64,000 bases of DNA from the NCBI GenBank assembly GCA_047971485.1, contig JBKDZR010000019.1, positions 8,034-72,033 on the forward strand, in the 5' to 3' direction. The DNA is from JBKDZR01 sp047971485 (GTDB taxonomy: Bacteria; Pseudomonadota; Alphaproteobacteria; Rhodobacterales; Rhodobacteraceae). The notes below the pieces were generated by a model. That model did no database searches. It was given only the letters and a program-made list of their open reading frames with translations, and was not told where the DNA came from. Of this stretch, positions 42,038 through 51,325 are shown one piece after another. Position 1 is the stretch's first letter, and each line of letters begins with the position of its first letter. A program made the position numbers and the translations under genes.

Positions 42038-42550
42038 TCAGGCGTTGCCGGCCGGTTCGCTGTTCACGCTGGGCGCGGCCCCTTGGGCAGCTGCGCGGCG
42101 CTGGATTTCCTGGCGGTAAATGCCCATGAAATCAACGTTATCCAGGTTCAGCGGCGGAAAGCCCCCATCGCGGGTCACATCCGATACGATGCGGCGGACA
42201 AAGGGAAACAGCATCCGCGGGCATTCGATCAGCAGGAAGGGATGCAGCTGTTCCTCGGGCACGCCTTCGATCTGGAACACGCCACCGTAATCCAGTTCCA
42301 GCACAAAGAGAACCTCTTGGGTTTCCTTGTTTTTCGAGGTGATGTTGAACTTGGTCACCACTTCGTACTGGTTCTCGGCTGGACGCTTCTTGGCGTCGAG
42401 ATTGACCTGGACCTGAATGTCCGGCTGCACATCGCCCTTGATCCCCTTTTGGGCAACGATGTTTTCAAAGGACATATCGCGGACGAATTGCCCCAGAACC
42501 TGCATTTTCACCTGTGGCGGCTGTGCGGCGCCGTTGGTCTGATCGCTCAT
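42038..42550 (-). CDS. secB: Protein-export chaperone SecB
   Basis: Homotetrameric chaperone that keeps preproteins unfolded for SecA. The 170-residue protein has the family core MQVLGQFVRDMSFENI, VNLDAKKRPAENQYEV, LFVLELDYGGVFQIEGVPEEQ, then LLIECPRMLFPFVRRIVSDVTRDGGFPPL. ATG 42550 follows GGAG with six-base spacing. The longer ORF to 42862 is an artefact. Convergent with dnaQ. Confidence 0.96.
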   Translation of the reverse strand: MSDQTNGAAQPPQVKMQVLGQFVRDMSFENIVAQKGIKGDVQPDIQVQVNLDAKKRPAENQYEVVTKFNITSKNKETQEVLFVLELDYGGVFQIEGVPEEQLHPFLLIECPRMLFPFVRRIVSDVTRDGGFPPLNLDNVDFMGIYRQEIQRRAAAQGAAPSVNSEPAGNA

Positions 42551-42635
42551 CGTCTTCTCCGTGATATCTGTTGGCGCCTGACTACCAGCTTGCTTTGGCC
42601 GCGACAACAGCAGGGGCCGTGGCTGTGCAGGCCTG

Positions 42636-43145
42636 TCAGTGCCGGGTCCAGCCCGATGGCCCCTGATCCGAGTGACGTGGTGGCAGGCTGTCAGGGTCGA
42701 TTTCGTGGAACTCGCCGTCGATGATATCGGGACGGTGTGGATCGCCTGCGGATCGGGTGGTGAACCCGGTCTGGGTGGTTCCCATGGTAAAGCCCTGTAC
42801 CCGGATCCTGCTGCGCAGAAAGTGGAATGCGGCCGATCGGATGGTTGGCACCAGCAGGGCAAACCCCAGGGCGTCGGTGAAAAATCCCGGGGTCAGCAGC
42901 AGCACCCCGGCAATCAGCACCATCGCGCCATGGGCGATCGGCTCGGTCGGGTCATCCAGCCGGTTGAAGGCCCCCTGAATGTCGCGCAGCACGGAACTGC
43001 CCTGGCTGCGTACCAGTGTCGTGCCCAGAATGGCGGTTCCCAGAACGATGGCCAGGGTCGGCCACAGACCGATCAACCCGCCGACCTGGATGAACAGGCC
43101 GATCTCGATCAGCGGAACCGCGATAAAGGCAATCAAAAGCCACAT
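42636..43145 (-). CDS. FxsA-family membrane protein
   Basis: A 169-residue protein with three or four N-terminal membrane segments (about residues 2-20, 25-45, 75-110) and a hydrophilic tail of about 50 residues. The sequence PLIEIGLFIQVGGLIGLWPTL and the later VLLLTPGFFTDALGFALLVP match the FxsA family, named for suppression of phage F exclusion in E. coli. Biochemical role unknown. ATG 43145 has AAGGA seven bases upstream. Encoded just upstream of secB on the same strand. Confidence 0.9.
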   Translation of the reverse strand: MWLLIAFIAVPLIEIGLFIQVGGLIGLWPTLAIVLGTAILGTTLVRSQGSSVLRDIQGAFNRLDDPTEPIAHGAMVLIAGVLLLTPGFFTDALGFALLVPTIRSAAFHFLRSRIRVQGFTMGTTQTGFTTRSAGDPHRPDIIDGEFHEIDPDSLPPRHSDQGPSGWTRH

Positions 43146-43262
43146 TGGGCAATCCTTGGGCAGAAGCAATGTCTTTGGTCTGTCAGGTGGACTTGCGCCC
43201 CCCCAGCACCTACATAGGTAACGCGCAACGATGTTGCCATACTGCTATCGACGAGGCTGATA

Positions 43263-43931
43263 ATGAGCTCTGCCGTGATCCAACTTCTGGTGCTTGCCGG
43301 AGTCGCGATTTTCCTGATCCTGCGTCTCAGAAATGTTCTGGGAACGCGTGAGGGCTTTGAAAAGCCCCCCGTCCAGATGCCCGGACAGCCTGAACCGCAT
43401 AACCGCCAAAAACCCGAGTTTGACGTGATTGAGGGCGGTCCAGACCGCGATATCACCGATCATGTCGAAGAAGACAGCGCGGCAGCCGAAGCCCTGACCG
43501 GGATGAAGGCGGTCGATGGCGGGTTTTCGGTCGGTGAGTTTCTGGAAGGGGCGCGGGGCGCCTATGAGATGATCCTGATGGCCTTTGAACGGGGCGACAT
43601 GGCCTCGGTTCAGCCGTTCCTTGCCCCCGAGGTGTACCAGGGGTTCCAGGGCGCGGTTGAGGAACGCGAGCGCCAGAACCTGACGGTTGAGGCCAGTTTC
43701 GTTGGTCTGCGCGAGTTGAAGCTGGTCGATGCCCGCTTCGATGAGGCAACCCGCGAAGGGGAGGTCACGGTCCGGTTCGTGGGCGAGCTGACCTATGTGG
43801 TGCGCAACGCCGCGGGCGAGTTGGTCGAAGGAAATCCAAACGAAATCAAGCGCCAACGCGATGTCTGGACCTTTGCCCGGACGATGGGCGCGGATGATCC
43901 CAACTGGCAACTGGTTGCGACCGGCGAATAG
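43263..43931 (+). CDS. Tim44-like (TimA-type) protein
   Basis: A 222-residue protein with one N-terminal membrane helix (about residues 4-22) and a C-terminal Tim44-like domain (about 85-220), recognisable by FLEGARGAYEMILMAFERGD and the later EGEVTVRFVGELTYVV. Bacterial homologues are anchored in the inner membrane. They resemble the mitochondrial import adaptor, but their bacterial role is not settled. Divergent from the FxsA gene, across 117 bp. Confidence 0.88.
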   Translation: MSSAVIQLLVLAGVAIFLILRLRNVLGTREGFEKPPVQMPGQPEPHNRQKPEFDVIEGGPDRDITDHVEEDSAAAEALTGMKAVDGGFSVGEFLEGARGAYEMILMAFERGDMASVQPFLAPEVYQGFQGAVEERERQNLTVEASFVGLRELKLVDARFDEATREGEVTVRFVGELTYVVRNAAGELVEGNPNEIKRQRDVWTFARTMGADDPNWQLVATGE

Positions 43932-43979
43932 CCTGCCGCCGCGGCGTCCGGGTCGCGCCACCCCCAAGGAGCCCGCCCC

Positions 43980-44609
43980 ATGTCCCGTCGCCGGATTCTG
44001 TCGCAAGAAGATCGCCGCCTCTGGGATCAGGTTGCCGATCAGGTGACGCCGTTGGATCGGGGCGCGCAGCGAACTGGCGGGGCGGATCGAAAGGGGTCTG
44101 CGGGGTCTGATCCGCGACCGGAGGGGTCCGAACCTCTTGCGCCCCCCGATCCTTTTGTGCCCGTGGGATCCCCCCGGTTTCGGGTGGGTCAGGCCTCGCG
44201 CGGGGCCCAAACCGGTGTCATCCTGCAACCTGGCCTGGAAACCCGCATCGCCGATTTCGGGCCACAGCCAAATCGGCGCACCGCCTTGCGTGAACGGCGG
44301 GGGAAGGTCCGTCCCGAGGCACGGATAGACCTGCACGGGATGACCCAAGCCCAGGCCCATGGCGCGCTGACCCGGTTCATTCTGGGGGCCCAGGCCGATG
44401 GGCTGCGGCTGGTGCTTGTGATCACAGGCAAGGGCAAGCCCCGGGATGAGGGCGGCCCCCTGCCTGTTCCGGTCGGGATCCTGCGCCATCAGGTGCCCCA
44501 CTGGTTGTCTCTGCCGCCCCTGCGCGGGATCGTCCTGCGCCTTGCTCCGGCCCACATCCGTCATGGCGGCGACGGCGCGCTTTACGTGTTCTTGCGGCGA
44601 AACCGATAG
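43980..44609 (+). CDS. Smr-domain protein
   Basis: A 209-residue protein. A low-complexity charged N-terminal half (Gly, Asp, Pro-rich) precedes a C-terminal Smr (small MutS-related) domain from about residue 110. Its motif RIDLHGMTQAQAHGAL and the later VLVITGKGKPRDEGGPLP give the LDxH and TGxG signatures. Smr domains are nucleic-acid nucleases or binding modules. The target here is unknown. 48 bases after the Tim44-like gene and probably in its operon. Confidence 0.9.
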   Translation: MSRRRILSQEDRRLWDQVADQVTPLDRGAQRTGGADRKGSAGSDPRPEGSEPLAPPDPFVPVGSPRFRVGQASRGAQTGVILQPGLETRIADFGPQPNRRTALRERRGKVRPEARIDLHGMTQAQAHGALTRFILGAQADGLRLVLVITGKGKPRDEGGPLPVPVGILRHQVPHWLSLPPLRGIVLRLAPAHIRHGGDGALYVFLRRNR

Positions 44610-44637
44610 CGGGGACCCGGACGTGCCCCCTGCGGGC

Positions 44638-45942
44638 TTACAGAACGTAGCGACTGAGATCTGCGGATCGGGCCAGATCACCCAGATGGGTCTCGACGAA
44701 GGCCGCATCCACCGTCACCGTCTCGCCGGATCGGTCCGGTGCGCTGAACCCCAGTTCTTCGAACACCCGTTCCATCACGGTATAAAGCCGTCGTGCCCCG
44801 ATATTCTCAACGCTCTGGTTCACCTCGGCGGCAATCCGGGCCAGGGCGGCGATGCCATCCGGGTTGAACACCACCGTCACGTCCTCGGTGCCGAGAAGGG
44901 CGGTGTATTGCAGGGTCAGGGCGTTGTCCGTTTCGGTCAGGATGCGGACGAAATCTTCCTCGGTCAGGGCGCGCAGCTCTACCCGGATCGGCAGGCGCCC
45001 CTGCAATTCCGGTAGCAAATCCGAGGGTTTGGCAATGTGGAACGCGCCCGAGGCGATGAACAGGATATGATCGGTTTTCACCGGGCCATGCTTGGTGGAC
45101 ACGGTCGTGCCCTCAATCAGGGGCAGCAGGTCGCGCTGCACGCCCTCACGGCTGACATCGCCACCACGGACATCCTGGCGGGCGGCGACCTTGTCGATCT
45201 CGTCGATGAAGACGATACCGTTTTCCTGCACGGCCTCCAGCGCGGCGCGGGTCACTGTTTCATCGTCCAGCAGTTTGTCGGCCTCTTCGGCGATCAGCAC
45301 TTCATAGCTTTCCGAGACGGTCATCTTGCGCCGCACCGTCCGCCCACCGCCGAGGGCCTTGCCAAAGATGTCGCCCAGGTTCATTGCCCCCATGCTAGGC
45401 TGACCGGGAATGTCCATCATCTGGAAGGGGCTGGACGTGTCCTGAACCTCCATCTCGATTTCATGGCCATCCAGATCGCCTGCCAGCAGCTTCTCGCGAA
45501 AGCGTTCCCGGGTGCCGGGGCGGGCATCGGGGCCGGCAATGGCGGCAATCACCCGGTCCTCGGCGGCCTGCTGGGCGCGGGTCTTCACATCGTCGCGCAT
45601 GCGTTCACGGGTTTCGATGATCGCGGCATCGACCAGATCGCGGATGATCTGTTCGACATCGCGACCGACATAGCCGACCTCGGTGAACTTGGTCGCCTCG
45701 ACCTTGACGAAAGGCGCGCGGGCCAACCGTGCCAGCCGGCGGCTGATTTCCGTTTTACCGACGCCGGTAGGGCCGATCATCAGGATGTTCTTGGGATAGA
45801 CCTCTTCGCGGATGGCTGGATCCAGGCGCTTGCGCCGCCAGCGGTTGCGCAAGGCTACGGCGACGGCGCGCTTGGCGTCGCGCTGGCCGATGATGAAGCG
45901 GTCAAGTTCGGATACGATTTCGCGGGGGGTCAGGTCTGTCAT
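44638..45942 (-). CDS. hslU: ATP-dependent protease ATPase subunit HslU
   Basis: AAA+ unfoldase ring that feeds HslV. The 434-residue protein has MTDLTPREIVSELDRFIIGQ at the N-terminus, Walker A GPTGVGKTE (57-65), an I-domain (about 110-240), Walker B FIDEIDKVA and sensor motifs, and ends in DLSRYVL, the C-terminal tail type that inserts into HslV. Separated from hslV by 0.8 kb that includes a lipoprotein gene on the other strand. Confidence 0.97.
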   Translation of the reverse strand: MTDLTPREIVSELDRFIIGQRDAKRAVAVALRNRWRRKRLDPAIREEVYPKNILMIGPTGVGKTEISRRLARLARAPFVKVEATKFTEVGYVGRDVEQIIRDLVDAAIIETRERMRDDVKTRAQQAAEDRVIAAIAGPDARPGTRERFREKLLAGDLDGHEIEMEVQDTSSPFQMMDIPGQPSMGAMNLGDIFGKALGGGRTVRRKMTVSESYEVLIAEEADKLLDDETVTRAALEAVQENGIVFIDEIDKVAARQDVRGGDVSREGVQRDLLPLIEGTTVSTKHGPVKTDHILFIASGAFHIAKPSDLLPELQGRLPIRVELRALTEEDFVRILTETDNALTLQYTALLGTEDVTVVFNPDGIAALARIAAEVNQSVENIGARRLYTVMERVFEELGFSAPDRSGETVTVDAAFVETHLGDLARSADLSRYVL

Positions 45943-46139
45943 CTGGCGGCTCGGTCAGGGGGGCCGGAAAATCGGCGCGGGACATGGAGGCTACTTAATC
46001 ACCCCGACGTCAGACGCAACCTTTCGTCGGGTAAAGCGACACCGGGTTGTCTTAGGGCCGGGGTGGGCCGGACGTCAACGGGCTGAGGTGGCAGCCCTGA
46101 ATGGGATGACCCGGGTGCAAAATGCACTATATCCGGGAC

Positions 46140-46571
46140 ATGCGCCTGATCCTGTGCCTCTTGCCCCTGATGGCCGGTTGCGGCGGGCTGACCGCCTTGC
46201 CCCCAGAAGAGACGGCCATCGCATCGGCTGGCGGGTTGGCTGGTGTGACGGGTGGGTTCGGAAACACCCGGATCATGACAGATCAGACCTCTTCGGCGTG
46301 GCGGGCTCCGGCCCCTGTGCCGCTGTCATCGGCCGAAGCGGCGCAGGCCTTTTACCACCAGACCGAGGCCAATGCCGCCCGCCGCGATGCCGGGGTCGGC
46401 CTGCGCAACCGCCAGCTTTTGCTGACCATGGACCCGGGCCTGACCCGGCCTGGCGAAGCCCGGCAGATGGCCCGCGACAGGATCCGCCTGCAGCACGAGG
46501 ATCTGCGCGCCCAACGTGACCGGCTGCGCGATGCCCCCTATGCGCGGACCATGGGCAGCATAGATTACTGA
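46140..46571 (+). CDS. Small putative lipoprotein between hslU and hslV
   Basis: A 143-residue protein. The N-terminus LILCLLPLMAGCGG is a lipoprotein signal with the lipid-acceptor Cys at about 14. The mature part is Ala/Arg-rich and helical after residue 65, with no family I recognise. ATG 46140 puts the lipobox at a normal distance; the longer frame from 46122 does not. It interrupts the usual hslV-hslU pair and faces the opposite way. Function unknown. Confidence 0.75.
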   Translation: MRLILCLLPLMAGCGGLTALPPEETAIASAGGLAGVTGGFGNTRIMTDQTSSAWRAPAPVPLSSAEAAQAFYHQTEANAARRDAGVGLRNRQLLLTMDPGLTRPGEARQMARDRIRLQHEDLRAQRDRLRDAPYARTMGSIDY

Positions 46572-46694
46572 CACCAAGGGCATCAGGGATTGATCTGTTC
46601 TTCTTTCGCAAAGGGCAGCTTTGAGGCCGTGTTGACCTTAGCCACCAGCAGAGCAAGCCGCGCCAGCGCCGGACCGGTGGGCCGCCCCAGTGAT

Positions 46695-46725
46695 GGCGCG
46701 GCGCCCTTCGGGCTTGTTCCGCGCC
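46695..46725. terminator. Stem-loop downstream of hslV
   Basis: GGCGCGG / CCGCGCC outer stem with an inner GCCC-GAA-GGGC stem, 50 bases beyond the hslV stop on the minus strand and 123 bases beyond the convergent lipoprotein gene. Probably a shared 3' hairpin. Confidence 0.45.
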
Positions 46726-46775
46726 GAGGGGATGAACGACAGCTTGCGTCCGCAAGGCTGACTATAGACAGGCGG

Positions 46776-47348
46776 TCACTTGGGGTCGTCGGCATCACCC
46801 AGGCTTTCTACCGTCAGATTTCCGTTTGTGTAGACACAGATATCCGCCGCGATGGCCATGGCTCGGCGTGCGATCTGTTCGGCGGCCAGATCCGTCTCGG
46901 TCAGGGCGCGGGCGGCAGCCAGGGCATAGTTGCCACCGGACCCGATCGCCGCCACGTCATGTTCGGGTTCCAGCACATCGCCCGCGCCTGTGATCACAAA
47001 AAGATCCCTGCCATCGGACACAATCAGCATGGCCTCCAGCTTTTGCAGATACTTGTCGGTGCGCCAGTCCTTGGCCAGATCGACGCTGGCTCGGGCCAGT
47101 TGGCCGGGCGCGGCTTCCAGCTTGGCCTCCAGCCGTTCCAGCAGGGTGAAGGCGTCCGCTGTCGATCCGGCAAAACCCGCGATGACATCGTACCCGCCCG
47201 GCGACAGGCGGCGCACCTTACGCGCTGTGCCCTTGATCACGGTATCGCCCAGGCTGACCTGACCATCGCCGGCAATCACCACCTTGCCGCCCTTGCGCAC
47301 CCCGATGATCGTAGTGCCGTGCCAGCCGGGAAAGCCTTGTTCCGCCAT
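46776..47348 (-). CDS. hslV: ATP-dependent protease subunit HslV
   Basis: Proteasome-like threonine protease. 190 residues from ATG 47348, which has GGAGG seven bases upstream. An 11-residue propeptide ends HG, and the presumed catalytic Thr 12 follows in GTTIIGVRKGGKVVIAGDGQVS. The middle has GFAGSTADAFTLLERLEAKLE and the end GGNYALAAARAL. The propeptide is longer than in E. coli HslV, which is common in alphaproteobacteria. Confidence 0.96.
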   Translation of the reverse strand: MAEQGFPGWHGTTIIGVRKGGKVVIAGDGQVSLGDTVIKGTARKVRRLSPGGYDVIAGFAGSTADAFTLLERLEAKLEAAPGQLARASVDLAKDWRTDKYLQKLEAMLIVSDGRDLFVITGAGDVLEPEHDVAAIGSGGNYALAAARALTETDLAAEQIARRAMAIAADICVYTNGNLTVESLGDADDPK

Positions 47349-47532
47349 GGGAAACCTCCGAAATCCGTGGGGTTGGAAAGCTGACAACGGCAAATTCGCG
47401 CCGGATCAGCGTGCCATCAAAAAGTGACAACCTGACGATGTGATCAAAATCAGGTCACCAGGTCACAGGCGTGTTCGAATGGGACGGAACGGGGCCGGAG
47501 GGCGATGTTCCACAGTTCCACGCACAAGCCAA

Positions 47533-47556
47533 CGGCCCCACGATTGCGCGGGGCCG
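47533..47556 (-). terminator. Stem-loop downstream of trxA
   Basis: CGGCCCC / GGGGCCG, perfect 7-bp stem with a 10-base loop, 24 bases after the trxA stop. TTGGCTTGT follows on the minus strand. A plausible end of the addAB-trxA transcript. Confidence 0.5.
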
Positions 47557-47579
47557 CCATCAGACAGATCCTGCCCGGA

Positions 47580-47900
47580 TCAGAGGGCGGATTCGATCCA
47601 GGTTTGCAGCGCGGCCTTCGGGGCGGCGCCGGTCTTGTTCGACACGACCTGACCGTCCTTGAACACGAACAGGGCCGGAATGCCGCGGATGTGCATTTCC
47701 TGGGCGGTTTTCATGTTCTCATCGACATTGACCTTGACGATCTTGACCTTGCCGCTGAGTTCTTCTGACAGTTCCTCCAGCGCGGGGCCGATCTGCTTGC
47801 AGGGACCGCACCATTCGGCCCAGAAATCGACGACGACGGGCAGGTCGGCGTTCTTCACTTCGGTTTCAAACGTGTCATCTGTGACGGCGACGGTAGCCAT
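47580..47900 (-). CDS. trxA: Thioredoxin
   Basis: General disulfide reductase, 106 residues. The active site WCGPCK (about 30-35) is in VVDFWAEWCGPCKQIGPALEEL, and the cis-proline segment reads RGIPALFVFKDGQ. Cytoplasmic, with no signal peptide. GGAGG precedes ATG 47900. It lies 35 bases after addA on the same strand, an order common in this group. Confidence 0.97.
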   Translation of the reverse strand: MATVAVTDDTFETEVKNADLPVVVDFWAEWCGPCKQIGPALEELSEELSGKVKIVKVNVDENMKTAQEMHIRGIPALFVFKDGQVVSNKTGAAPKAALQTWIESAL

Positions 47901-47935
47901 GGGTGCCTCCTTGGCGAAACGGGTTCGGCGTGAAC

Positions 47936-50900
47936 CTAGGTAGCGTCTGTGGTGGCGTCAAGGCGGGCATCCGCCGCGCGCGCCAGTGCGGCCGCAGTCA
48001 GGGCTGGGGGCAGGGGCATCAGCGCCGGTGCCCTGGTCCACAGGATTGCCGTGTCGATCTGGTGATCGGGGAAGATCGCGGTCAGGGCGGCGGCATAGGC
48101 ACCCATCTGGCGCAACAGCCCTTCGGGCACCGCATCGGGGGTTTCGGGCAGCACGGCATTGGTCTTGTAGTCCACGGCCAGCACCCGGTCCTTTGTGATC
48201 ACAAGCCGGTCCACCGTTCCCCGCAAGGGCCCGGCATGGGGCAGGGCGGTCAGGGATGCGGTCAGATCGACCTCGGCCAGCGCATCGGGACCGAACAGGG
48301 GCGCAAGACCGGGATCGTCCAGAACCGCCAGGGCCTCGGCCAGCAGATCGGCAGCTTCGGCCGGGGGGGCGCGGTCCTCGGCCATGCGCAGCAGATCGGT
48401 GCCGATCTGATGTCGGTTCGCGGCCGGGTAGGCGGGCAGATGTTCCAGCAGCAGGTGCAGCAGGCTGCCCCGGCGCAGGGCGGTTTCTTCATCCAGGCCG
48501 GCCTCGCCGGGCAGGGCCTTGGCCCCGCCCAGCCCTGTGGGCGTCAGTGTCGGGGCGGTAGCTGGGGGGTCGGGCGCTCGGGTTTGGGCCCAGGCGGGCA
48601 GGGCAGTGCGCGGGGGACGCGGGGCGTCGGCCGTCATGCCGGGATCGGGCCAGGCGCCGTTTTCCAGCCGCAGCCCCGTGCCTGTGGGCTGCACACTGGG
48701 CCGTGCGCCAAGCGCGATCAGGCCGGTTTCGATCTGCCCGTGCCAGGATCGCTCGCCGGCCTTGCCGCCTGCGCAGACGATCAGCCATTGCTCGGCCCGG
48801 GTCATCGCCACATAGAGCAACCGCTGCCGTTCCTGATCCAGCTTGTCCTTGCGCGCGGCGGTGGCCTCGGTGGCCATGGGGGGTTGGGCGTCCTCGGCTG
48901 CCCGCCAGATCGGGGTGGCATCCGGGGCGGGCAGGATGTCGGGGGCGCCCGGGGCATTGCGGTCGGCGGTATCGGGCAGGATGACCACCGGTGCTTCCAG
49001 CCCCTTGGCGCCATGAACGGTCATGATCCGCATCAGCCCGCCGGCGCCTTCGGCCTGGCGCTTGATTTCCACATCCTCTGCACGCATCCATTCCAGGAAA
49101 CCCGTCAGGCTGGGGATTTCCGCGCGCTCATACTCCAGGGCGACACTCAGCAGGGCATCCAGCGCCTCTTCACAATCCGGGCCCAGCCGGGCCACCAGCC
49201 GGCGACGGCCGTCATGGCGGATCAGGATCCGCTCCAGCAGGTCATAGGGGCGCAGGAAATCGGCCTCGCGGCGCAGATCATGCAGCATGTCCAGCGTGTC
49301 GGGATGGGCCGTGTCCTTGCGCAGCGCTTCCCACAGGGGGCCCTTGCGGGGCTGGGCCAAAGTGTAGAGATCACCCTCGGACCAGCCAAGCAGGGGCGAC
49401 CGCAGGGCCTCGGCCAGGGCCAGGTCATCCTCTTGCAGCGACAAAAAGCCCAGCAATGACAGCAGATCCTTGACCGCCAGATCCGAGGTCAGGATCAGCC
49501 GGTCGGCCCCGGCAACGGGCAGGGCACGTTCCTTGGCGGCACGCAGGATTTCCCGAAATACGGTGCTACGGCGCTGGACCAGGATCAGCACATCGCCGGC
49601 GTGGATGGGCCGCGCCTGGCCTTTGTGATCGGTCAGTTGCGCGCCCTCGGTGATCAGCGCCTTGACGTGATCGGCCACGGCATCGGCCAGGCGGGCGGCT
49701 TCGTGGCGTGGGCTGATCCGGTCGATCGGGTCATACCAGGGGGTGTCATCGCCGGTGTCTTCCTTTTCCAGCGTCGGCCACAGATCGACCCGGCCGGGCA
49801 ACCCGTCGAAGAACGCCCGGTGCGCCGGCGGGCCGCCCAGCCCGATGCCCCCGCTGGCGGCAAAGGTTGCATCCACCGCCGACAGGATCGCCGGGGCCGA
49901 GCGAAAGGAATGTTCCAGGACCCCATCGGCCAGCCCGGGCCCGTCAGCCAGCCGCTGGGCAAAATCGGCGCGCACCGGATCCATCGCGTCGGGATCGGCG
50001 CCCTGGAAGGACTAGATGGATTGCTTGCGATCGCCGACCACAAAGAGGGTGCGTTCGCCGGGGCCGCGGGTGCCTTCGCCGGCGCCGATTTCCCGGGCAA
50101 GCAGGCGGATGACCTGCCATTGCAGGGGGCTGGTGTCCTGGGCTTCGTCGACAAGGATATGGTCGATGCCCCCGTCCAGCTTGTAGAGCACCCAATCCGC
50201 CACCGCCGGGTTGGACAGCAGATCCCGTGCCTTGAGGATCAGATCGTCGAAATCCAGCCAGCCGCCTTCGGCCTTGATGGCATCCAGCCGGGGCAGGAAG
50301 GCGGCGGCGAACCGGTGCAGTGCCAGGGTCCGGCGTGCAGCGAACAGCCCCAGCCGGGCCGGGCGCGTGGCCTCAATGCGTTCCATCAGGGCGTTCAGCG
50401 CGTCCAGATCGGCGGGATCCAGCGTCTTTTGCGTGGATTTTGTCGGGACCGTGCCGATCTTGGCCGTGAATGGGGCCTTGGCGCCCTTGCCGGTCAGCAA
50501 CATGCCCTCCAGCAGGGGCAGGGCTGCGGGGCCGGGCAAAAGGGCGGCGGCGCGGGCCAGAATCTCGGCGTTTTTGGCATCCGTGCTGCTTCCGGCCCGA
50601 AAGCGCGGGATCACCTGGGTCAGCAGGTCGGCCTCGGATCCGTCAAAGGCCATCTCGGTCAGTTGGGTCTCGGTGAAGCCGGCGGGCAGGTCGTGCAGGC
50701 GCAGGGCTGCTTCGGGGGTGAGCGGGCGTGCAAAGCCATCACGATCGCGCAGGATTTCCCGGACCAGCCCATCCAGGCTGTCATCGCTGGACAGATAGAG
50801 GGCCAGCCCGTCCAACGCGGTGGCCTGCGGGTCCTCGGCCAGGGCATCGCAAGCCTCGGTGATCAGACCGGCCAGGGTGCGTTCGTCCAGTTCCCGGAAC

Positions 50901-51325
50901 TGGGGCGAAACCCCGGCCTCCAGCGGAAAGCGGCGCAGCAAGGCGGCACAAAAGGCGTGGATCGTCTGGATCTTGAGGCCGCCGGGCGTTTCGATTGCGC
51001 TGGCGAACAGGCGCCGGGCGGCGCGCAGCCTGTCGCCTTCCAAAGGGCCGGTTTCGCCCAGGTCGCGCAGGGCATTGCGCAGGTCGGCATCTGGCGTCAT
51101 CGCCCAGTTGCCCAGGGTCGCGAACAGCCGGTTCTGCATCTCGGCGGCGGCAGCCTTGGTGTAGGTCAGACACAGGATGTTCTCGGGGGGCACCCCGGTC
51201 AGCAGCAGCCGCGCCACCCGGTTGGTCAGCACGCGGGTCTTGCCCGATCCGGCATTGGCCGCCAGCCAGGTGGACAGGCCGGGATCGGCGGCGCGGTTCT
51301 GGCGTTCGGTGGCCGTGTCGTTCAT
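47936..51325 (-). pseudogene. addA: addA, double-strand break repair helicase-nuclease, interrupted by an in-frame TAG
   Basis: AddA is the helicase and nuclease subunit of the RecBCD-like AddAB enzyme. The open frame spans 1129 sense positions but carries a TAG at codon 438 (50012-50014). Upstream, Walker A is LAANAGSGKTRVLTNRVA. The frame then reads VGDRKQSI, the TAG, and SFQGADPDAM with no frame change. Related proteins have Tyr at this point (QSIYSFQGA), so a single base change (TAC or TAT to TAG) explains it. Downstream helicase motifs and the C-terminal nuclease VLAVDYKTN are intact. There is no good ribosome-binding site before the next ATG at 49984. A null allele, a recent mutation, nonsense suppression or a sequence error are the options. 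Confidence 0.85.

Noticed and set aside
46583..46798. 71-residue minus-strand ORF after hslV
   Set aside because: Overlaps the hslV end and the stem-loop; no start signal.
49981..50014. addA break as a frameshift or two separate genes
   Set aside because: The frame is the same on both sides of the TAG, and the second Met (49984) lies ten codons later with no ribosome-binding site. A point nonsense change is simpler.
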